A stretch of DNA of 11,176 nucleotides from UBA5972 sp964480735 (lineage in GTDB: Bacteria > Pseudomonadota > Alphaproteobacteria > Rhodobacterales > Rhodobacteraceae): contig CAYZQS010000086.1 of NCBI GenBank assembly GCA_964480735.1, positions 1 through 11,176 of the forward strand, read 5' to 3'. Of this stretch, positions 6,142 to 11,176 are shown piece after piece; positions within the stretch are counted from its first letter, which is position 1; each line of letters opens with the position of its first letter. The notes beneath the pieces are model-generated. The model had not been told where the DNA came from and did not search any database. It worked only from the letters and a program-made list of their open reading frames with translations. A program made the translations under genes and the position numbers.

Positions 6142-6951
6142 TTAGGGCATTTTAAATGTCAGTGCCGCCCAAAGACTTTCCCAAACCGGTCCGGCACCGG
6201 CATCGTCATTTTCCAGCTGCACCATCACAACAGCGTCAACCAAATATTCCACGCCCGTCTGCACCGGTACCAGCAATTTGCCCTGCGCGTCGGTTCTCAG
6301 GATATCTTCGGTCACGATGCCATTATCCGATTTGGCAAACACCTGTACCTGCGTATCCGCAAGCGGTTTGTTTTCAAAAAGCACCAGCACCGGCATGCCC
6401 ATACTCACATCGTCAGTATAAGGATTGGCCAGCGCCACAATTTCAGTGCGCAATCCCTGCACCCGGTCAAATCCCCGCCCATTGCCCACGGCAATCAGCG
6501 CTTTTGCAAACCGACGGTATTGTTCGACAAACCCGAAATCAGGCAATCCGCGCGCTTTGTGGATTTCCAGCACGCCGGTAAAATCTTTCTGATCAAGAAA
6601 ATTATTAAACTGTTCCAGAGACTTGTACCGAAGCAGATTATCAGAAGTCTCGTGCACAACCACCGCCAACCCGTTACCTTCAATTGGCATATTCATCGCC
6701 GGACGGTCACCAAGACGCGATTTGACATCCAGAGTTTCGCCATTAAAGACCACATCGAACCTGTCAAAACCGGATGGAAAATACGACAGCGGCGCACCGT
6801 CCATGTTCGATCCAACACGCAAATGCGCCACAATGTTTTCGCCGGACTTGATGCTGTACTGTTCCGGCGATATCCAAAATTCATGCGACAAAGCCGCATT
6901 TACTGAAAAAACCAAATAAAGACCAAATAGAAAACAAAAGCGAATAAACAT
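6142..6951 (-). CDS. Periplasmic DUF4198-like protein, probable metal-uptake partner
   Basis: This 269-residue protein begins with a signal peptide (MFIRFCFLFGLYLVFSVNAALS) whose predicted cleavage leaves His23 as the new N-terminus (HEFWISPEQY). HEFW followed by a Y...SGENI segment and Ig-like beta strands is the pattern I associate with DUF4198, a periplasmic family found with nickel/cobalt transporters (NikK-type components). A late segment (DAQGKLLVPVQTGVEYLVDAVVM) resembles a carboxypeptidase-like/DUF4198 C-terminal sandwich. It is head-to-head with the HupE/UreJ-2-like gene: the two ATGs overlap at CATG (6949-6952). The ribosome binding site GAGGA is 12 bases from the ATG, a long spacing. 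The metal role is inferred from family and neighbour; the family call itself is by motif memory. Confidence 0.75.
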   Translation of the reverse strand: MFIRFCFLFGLYLVFSVNAALSHEFWISPEQYSIKSGENIVAHLRVGSNMDGAPLSYFPSGFDRFDVVFNGETLDVKSRLGDRPAMNMPIEGNGLAVVVHETSDNLLRYKSLEQFNNFLDQKDFTGVLEIHKARGLPDFGFVEQYRRFAKALIAVGNGRGFDRVQGLRTEIVALANPYTDDVSMGMPVLVLFENKPLADTQVQVFAKSDNGIVTEDILRTDAQGKLLVPVQTGVEYLVDAVVMVQLENDDAGAGPVWESLWAALTFKMP

Positions 6952-8101
6952 GACGCGGTACTTTCCTCAAAAACCCATGCGATCTCTGTCAATTCTGCTG
7001 TTGGTGTCAACCCTGATCGCGATAATGTCAGGACGGGGTTTCGCGCACGAAATTCGCCCGTCGATTGTTGACGTAAGCGTTGGCGGCGCTTTGGTAGAGC
7101 TTTCGGTTGAACTGACGCTGGAGCCGCTGATCGCGGGCATGGACGTGTCCGAGATTTCCAATACCAACGAGTCCCCCTTGGCGAAATCCTATGACCGCCT
7201 GCGATCACTGGACCCGGAGGGGCTGGAAACTGCACTTCGCTCAAAATGGCCGGAAATTCGTGACGGTTTCATCTTTTTCGCCGGAGAGACCCGGCTGTCC
7301 GCAGATATCCAAAGCGTTACCATCCCCGACGTCGGCAATCTGGCGCTGCCGCGCGATTCCACGTTAAAACTGACCGTTGAATTGCCCGACGATGGAACTG
7401 CGGTGCGCATCGGTTGGGACAAATCCCTGGGGCCCGTCATTATCCGGCAGATCGGTGGAGGCCAGAACGCATATACTGCCTATCTTACGGATGGTGCATT
7501 AAGTGAACCGCTGCCGCGCGACCGGATCGAAATCGAAGGTGTAGCTGCTGTTGTCCAGCGCTACACAGTCATTGGATTTGAACATATTGTGCCCAAAGGA
7601 CTGGATCACATATTGTTCGTGTTGGGCCTGTTTTTCTTTTCGCTGGCCGTGCGCCCGCTGTTTTTCCAGATCACCGCGTTTACGCTGGCCCATACTGTAA
7701 CGCTGGCGCTGGCCAGCCTGAGCATTATCTCAATGCCGTCGTCAATCGTCGAACCACTGATCGCCGCGTCCATCGTGGTGGTGGCTGTCGAAAACCTGTT
7801 TGGCGGCAGCCTGACTCGCCGCCGTCTGGCCATCGTGTTCATGTTCGGCCTGCTGCACGGGCTTGGTTTTGCCTCGGTCCTGTCTGACATCGGGCTGGAC
7901 CCGACGCGGTTCATCGTCGGTCTGATCTCGTTTAATATCGGTGTGGAGCTTGGCCAGATCGCCGTGGTCACAGCAGCCTTTATGCTGGTTGGCTATTGGT
8001 TTGGCAAAAAACCCTGGTACCGCGCCCGCATCGCCATTCCAGTGTCTGTCGTCATCGGCCTGATCGGCGCATTCTGGGTGGTGGAGCGGACGTTGCTATA
8101 G
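6950..8101 (+). CDS. HupE/UreJ-2-like membrane protein, putative nickel/cobalt permease
   Basis: The 383-residue frame has a signal peptide, an exported beta-rich domain (about 33-200) and about six to seven membrane spans from residue 207 to the end. Conserved metal-permease-like motifs are GFEHIVPKGLDHILFVLGLF (His212, Asp219, His220), TLAHTVTLALA (His248), FGLLHGLGFASVL (His303) and FNIGVELGQ (Glu333). These fit the HupE/UreJ_2 family, whose relatives include the nickel permease HupE. Predicted cleavage after GRGFA would leave mature HEIRP, again an N-terminal His. Two starts are possible: ATG 6950, overlapping the divergent start, or ATG 6977, which gives a neater signal peptide; neither has a clear ribosome binding site. 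The gene converges on leuC with 18 bases between stops. The substrate is inferred. Confidence 0.82.
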   Translation: MTRYFPQKPMRSLSILLLVSTLIAIMSGRGFAHEIRPSIVDVSVGGALVELSVELTLEPLIAGMDVSEISNTNESPLAKSYDRLRSLDPEGLETALRSKWPEIRDGFIFFAGETRLSADIQSVTIPDVGNLALPRDSTLKLTVELPDDGTAVRIGWDKSLGPVIIRQIGGGQNAYTAYLTDGALSEPLPRDRIEIEGVAAVVQRYTVIGFEHIVPKGLDHILFVLGLFFFSLAVRPLFFQITAFTLAHTVTLALASLSIISMPSSIVEPLIAASIVVVAVENLFGGSLTRRRLAIVFMFGLLHGLGFASVLSDIGLDPTRFIVGLISFNIGVELGQIAVVTAAFMLVGYWFGKKPWYRARIAIPVSVVIGLIGAFWVVERTLL

Positions 8102-8119
8102 GTCGGACGTATCGCCGAT

Positions 8120-9526
8120 CTACCCAAACTCCCGGATATCGGTCAAATGCCCGGTCACCGCCGCTGCCGCCGCCATGGCCGGTGACAGCAAATGCGTGCG
8201 CCCGCCGCGGCCCTGCCGGCCCTCAAAATTGCGGTTTGAGGTGGCAGCGCAGCGTTCGCCGGGCGCCAACTGATCAGGGTTCATCGCCAGACACATGGAA
8301 CATCCCGCCAGCCGCCATTCAAATCCGGCCTCAATAAAAATATCTGACAGCCCCTCCTCTTCGGCCTGCGCCCGCACAAGGCCCGAGCCCGGCACCACCA
8401 TCGCCCGCATGCCTTCCTTGATCTTTCGCCCCTTCAAAACAGCCGCCGCAGCGCGCAAATCCTCGATCCGCCCGTTCGTGCACGAGCCTATAAAAACTGT
8501 ATCAATCGCCACATCGGTCAGCTTTTGCCCGGCGGTCAGGCCCATATAATCAAGCGACCGCCGCGCCGCCTCAACCTTGCCGCCTTCAAAGCTTTCAGGA
8601 TCGGGTACGGAAGCGGTGATCGGCAACACATCCTCGGGCGAGGTGCCCCAGGTGACCGAAGGCGCGATATCTTCGCCCGCAAGCGTGATCACCTTGTCAA
8701 AATGCGCGTCATCGTCGGTGAACAACGTCTTCCAATAGGCCAGTGCAATTTCCCACGCGCCGCCTTTTGGCGCGTGCGGACGGCCCATCACATAGTCAAA
8801 CGTCTTCTGATCCGGCGCAATCAACCCGGCCCGCGCTCCGCCTTCAATGGCCATATTGCAAACCGTCATCCGCCCTTCGAGCGACAGATCGCGGATCGCT
8901 TCGCCGCAATATTCAATCACATACCCCGTGCCGCCGGCGGTGCCGGTTTCACCGATCACTGACAACGTAATATCCTTGGCCGTCACCCCCGGCCGCAATT
9001 TTCCGGTAATTTCCACCTTCATGTTCAGCGATTTTTTCTGGATCAGCGTTTGTGTGGCCAAGACATGTTCCACCTCAGACGTGCCAATCCCGTGCGCCAG
9101 TGCCCCAAAAGCCCCGTGCGTGGCGGTGTGGCTGTCACCACACACAACCGTCATCCCCGGCAATGTCCAACCCTGTTCCGGTCCCACAATATGCACAATT
9201 CCCTGCCGCACATCGTCCACCGGATAGTAGACCACGCCAAAATCCTTGGCGTTTTTGTCCAGCGCCTCTACCTGAACGCGGCTTTCCTCGTTCTTGATCC
9301 CCTTGGCACGGTCAAGCGTGGTGGGCACATTATGGTCGGGAACGGCGATGGTCTTTTCCGGCGCCCGAACCTTGCGCCCGGCCATGCGCAAACCTTCAAA
9401 GGCCTGTGGCGAGGTCACTTCGTGCACCAGATGCCTGTCGATGTACAACAGGCAGGTTCCGTCTTCATCCGCGTGTGCCAGATGGGCGTCCCAGATTTTG
9501 TCGTAAAGGGTTTTGGCGGCGGTCAT
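8120..9526 (-). CDS. leuC: 3-isopropylmalate dehydratase large subunit
   Basis: This 468-residue protein is the catalytic, iron-sulfur subunit of isopropylmalate isomerase and works with LeuD in leucine synthesis. The aconitase-type signatures are present: VVCGDSHTATHGAFGALAHGIGTSEVEHVLA (128-156 region), FIGSCTNGRIEDL with Cys349, and GCSMCLAMNPD with Cys409 and Cys412, the three ligands of the 4Fe-4S cluster. The C-terminal NRNFEGRQGRGGRTHLLSP is also typical. Length is normal for LeuC. The ATG at 9526 has GGAGA six bases upstream. It is divergent from mscS and convergent with the HupE-like gene; leuD lies about 2.1 kb downstream and is not contiguous, which is unusual compared with the common leuCD pairing. 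Confidence 0.97.
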   Translation of the reverse strand: MTAAKTLYDKIWDAHLAHADEDGTCLLYIDRHLVHEVTSPQAFEGLRMAGRKVRAPEKTIAVPDHNVPTTLDRAKGIKNEESRVQVEALDKNAKDFGVVYYPVDDVRQGIVHIVGPEQGWTLPGMTVVCGDSHTATHGAFGALAHGIGTSEVEHVLATQTLIQKKSLNMKVEITGKLRPGVTAKDITLSVIGETGTAGGTGYVIEYCGEAIRDLSLEGRMTVCNMAIEGGARAGLIAPDQKTFDYVMGRPHAPKGGAWEIALAYWKTLFTDDDAHFDKVITLAGEDIAPSVTWGTSPEDVLPITASVPDPESFEGGKVEAARRSLDYMGLTAGQKLTDVAIDTVFIGSCTNGRIEDLRAAAAVLKGRKIKEGMRAMVVPGSGLVRAQAEEEGLSDIFIEAGFEWRLAGCSMCLAMNPDQLAPGERCAATSNRNFEGRQGRGGRTHLLSPAMAAAAAVTGHLTDIREFG

Positions 9527-9775
9527 GGCGCTCTCCGGCTTGTCAAAGATTATCTTTCGTCAGCCCTTACATCGTTACAGGAACACCATCAAGCAGATGG
9601 GGCCCGCTTTCATTGTTCTTAAAATACTCGCGCCGCAGGCATTCAACCGGTATTTTCCAGCGCCCGCCTCGGGCAAACTTGGCGTTTTAGACCTGGACCC
9701 AGCCTTACCGAACACAATTCCTTGGCCAAGGATTCCGCTTTGTGGCACAGTGTGCACACGGTCAGGAGACACCAC
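9527..9775. promoter_or_regulatory. Divergent intergenic region between leuC and mscS
   Basis: The 249 bases hold the promoters of both genes by position. A 13-bp palindrome AAAGATTATCTTT (9545-9557) lies about 20 bases before the leuC ATG and could be an operator or carry the -10 (GATAAT on the minus strand); no good -35 accompanies it. A small GC stem, GCCCG/CGGGC, is at 9662-9674. A minus-strand 12-codon frame (9575-9613) encodes MKAGPICLMVFL but has no attenuator behind it. Confidence 0.4.
9764..9768 (+). promoter_or_regulatory. Ribosome binding site deciding the mscS TTG start
   Basis: AGGAG is followed by seven bases and then TTG at 9776. No comparable site precedes the in-frame TTG at 9722, so translation most likely begins at 9776. 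Confidence 0.75.
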
Positions 9776-11125
9776 TTGGAAGAAAATCTAAACCCGGAAA
9801 CTCTGGAACAAGTCCAGGTCCTGCTGCGGCAATTGCGAAATTTCGGTATAAGTCTGGTGCGGCCCTGGCGGCTGTATCAACTGGCCATCCTGCTGGGCAT
9901 CTTCGCCGTCGGCCAGATCATCGCCCTGATCGTTGCCCCAAGAATGAACGCATGGATGCACGGGCTTGAAGGCTGGCCGATGTGGCGGTTGCGGGTTCTG
10001 GTGCTGATAAACCAGCGCGTCCGATCGATAACTTTTGTTCTTTTCGCCTGGCTTATCTATTTGGTGATGCAGGAAATCACCTGGCCGTCACGCAGCTATT
10101 TGATCGGCCTGATCGCACAGCTGGCAACTGCACTTTTGGTAATTTCCATTGCCACCCGCCTGATGCGAAACAGGACGTTTCGCAGGTTCGTGCGTTGGGC
10201 GGCATGGATTTACGTAACCCTGAATATTCTGGGATTAACAGATTTTGCCGCCGGGCTGCTGGACGGGGCGTCAATAACCGTCGGCGCGTTAAGGGTTTCG
10301 CTGCTGATGGTTTTAAAAGCCGGCGTCACAGTCATCGTTCTGATGATCGGTGTGCGCATTCTTGGCAACCTGATCGCCGGACGGATCGAAAGCAACGACG
10401 ATATATCGCCGTCAATGAAGGTCTTGTCGGTCAAGGTCATGCAGATGTTTCTGTACGGCTTCGCGATTGTCATCGGTATCCAGTCCATAGGTTTTGACAT
10501 GACCAGCCTGACCGTCCTGTCAGGGGCCATAGGTCTTGGGCTGGGGTTTGGCCTGCAAAAAGTGGTGTCAAATCTGGTGTCCGGCGTCATTTTGCTGCTG
10601 GATAAATCGATCAAACCCGGCGATGTTATTTCGCTGGGTGACACCTTTGGCTGGATTTCATCCCTTGGCGCGCGCTATGTTTCGGTGCTGACCCGCGACG
10701 GTACGGAATTTCTGATCCCAAACGAAGATCTGATCACCAACCGCGTGGTCAACTGGTCCCATTCCAGCGATCTGGTCCGTTTGGATATTCATTTTGGGGT
10801 CAGCTATGATGCCGACCCGCACGAGGTTAAACGTATTGCCGCCACAGCGCCAAAAGGCGTAAGCCGCGTGATCAATGTTCCGGCACCTGTTTGCCACGTC
10901 ACCGCATTCGGCGACAGCTCTGTTGATTTTATCCTCAGGTTTTGGATCAAAGATCCAACCAGCGGCCTGACAAATGTGCGCGGAAATGTTTACCTTTCGC
11001 TTTGGGATGCCTTGAAAGACGCAAATATCGAAATCCCGTACCCGCGGCGGGACGTGACCGTCTTAAATCCGCCGCCTGCTGCGGGAATTGCCGGGCAATC
11101 GCAGGTGGCCGTTAAAAAGACCTAG
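9776..11125 (+). CDS. MscS-family mechanosensitive ion channel
   Basis: This 449-residue inner-membrane channel would open under membrane tension to release solutes during osmotic downshock. After a short N-terminal segment there are about six to seven spans (near 34-54, 83-100, 107-127, 140-160, 170-200, 216-240 and the pore helix 245-277). The pore-lining TM3 is visible as SGAIGLGLGFGLQKVVSNLVSGVILLLDKSIKPGDVI, rich in Gly and Ala as in MscS. The soluble MscS beta domain follows (WISSLGARYVSVLTRDGTEFLIPNEDLITNRVVNWS) with an alpha/beta end domain (IEIPYPRRDV). It is larger than E. coli MscS because of extra N-terminal helices. The TTG start is set by its AGGAG site. The TAG stop overlaps the stop of a possible convergent gene. 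Confidence 0.92.
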   Translation: MEENLNPETLEQVQVLLRQLRNFGISLVRPWRLYQLAILLGIFAVGQIIALIVAPRMNAWMHGLEGWPMWRLRVLVLINQRVRSITFVLFAWLIYLVMQEITWPSRSYLIGLIAQLATALLVISIATRLMRNRTFRRFVRWAAWIYVTLNILGLTDFAAGLLDGASITVGALRVSLLMVLKAGVTVIVLMIGVRILGNLIAGRIESNDDISPSMKVLSVKVMQMFLYGFAIVIGIQSIGFDMTSLTVLSGAIGLGLGFGLQKVVSNLVSGVILLLDKSIKPGDVISLGDTFGWISSLGARYVSVLTRDGTEFLIPNEDLITNRVVNWSHSSDLVRLDIHFGVSYDADPHEVKRIAATAPKGVSRVINVPAPVCHVTAFGDSSVDFILRFWIKDPTSGLTNVRGNVYLSLWDALKDANIEIPYPRRDVTVLNPPPAAGIAGQSQVAVKKT

Positions 11126-11176
11126 AACTTAGAAATTGCCCACTCCCAAACGTCTGGCATTTCGTATTCCGGCAGC
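11122..11176 (-). CDS. Possible 3' end of a convergent gene, truncated by the window
   Basis: On the minus strand one frame is open from the window edge and ends LPEYEMPDVWEWAISKF-stop. Its TAG (11122-11124) shares the palindrome CTAG with the mscS stop. The composition looks like real protein, but only 17 codons are visible and another frame is also open here, so the call is tentative. I cannot name a family. Confidence 0.35.
   Translation of the reverse strand, partial: LPEYEMPDVWEWAISKF

Noticed and set aside
9575..9613. A leucine leader peptide (MKAGPICLMVFL) upstream of leuC
   Set aside because: It has one Ile, one Val and two Leu codons, but no leucine run, no good ribosome binding site and no terminator/antiterminator pair before leuC.
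8525..9622. Long plus-strand frames opposite leuC
   Set aside because: They are antisense to a full-length LeuC with cluster ligands and start signals; long shadows are common in GC-rich third-position genes.

Overview
The window reads as chromosome of an alphaproteobacterium, most likely a Rhodobacterales/roseobacter-type organism. This rests on the style of LeuC and LeuD, on the membrane protein plus secreted EEP-family hydrolase next to leuD, and on moderately high GC third positions. No rRNA, tRNA, CRISPR array or phage module is visible. Taxonomy is inference; no database was consulted.

Left region (1-1385): an 8-bp-period tandem repeat array is interrupted by a complete IS481-family element (73-1104). 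The element has imperfect terminal inverted repeats, TGT...ACA ends and a near-perfect 6-bp NCTAGN target duplication. Removing the element and one target copy restores exactly 19 units of 8 bp. The transposase stop codon lies in the target DNA, and an inverted repeat at its start could block translation of read-through mRNA.

Middle-left (1386-5231): a LysR-type regulator diverges from an atypical SDR/epimerase-like oxidoreductase, a classical regulator/target arrangement. The SDR converges on, and overlaps by 54 bp, a secreted endonuclease/exonuclease/phosphatase-family protein. That protein lies downstream of a six-helix membrane protein on the minus strand, and its start is hard to place.

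Middle-right (5232-9526): leuD and leuC, the two subunits of isopropylmalate isomerase (leucine biosynthesis), are both on the minus strand. About 2.1 kb separates them, holding a head-to-head pair: a periplasmic DUF4198-type protein (minus) and a HupE/UreJ-2-like membrane protein (plus). The pair's start codons overlap at a CATG. Both are predicted to mature to an N-terminal His-Glu, which suggests a metal (Ni/Co-type) acquisition or sensing pair embedded in the leucine locus. A strong hairpin terminator follows leuD.

Right (9527-11176): an MscS-family mechanosensitive channel diverges from leuC, starting at a TTG with a strong ribosome binding site. Its stop codon overlaps the stop of a possible convergent gene that runs off the window edge. 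The most interesting items are the IS-in-array architecture with its regulatory hairpin and borrowed stop codon, and the DUF4198/HupE pair splitting leuC from leuD.
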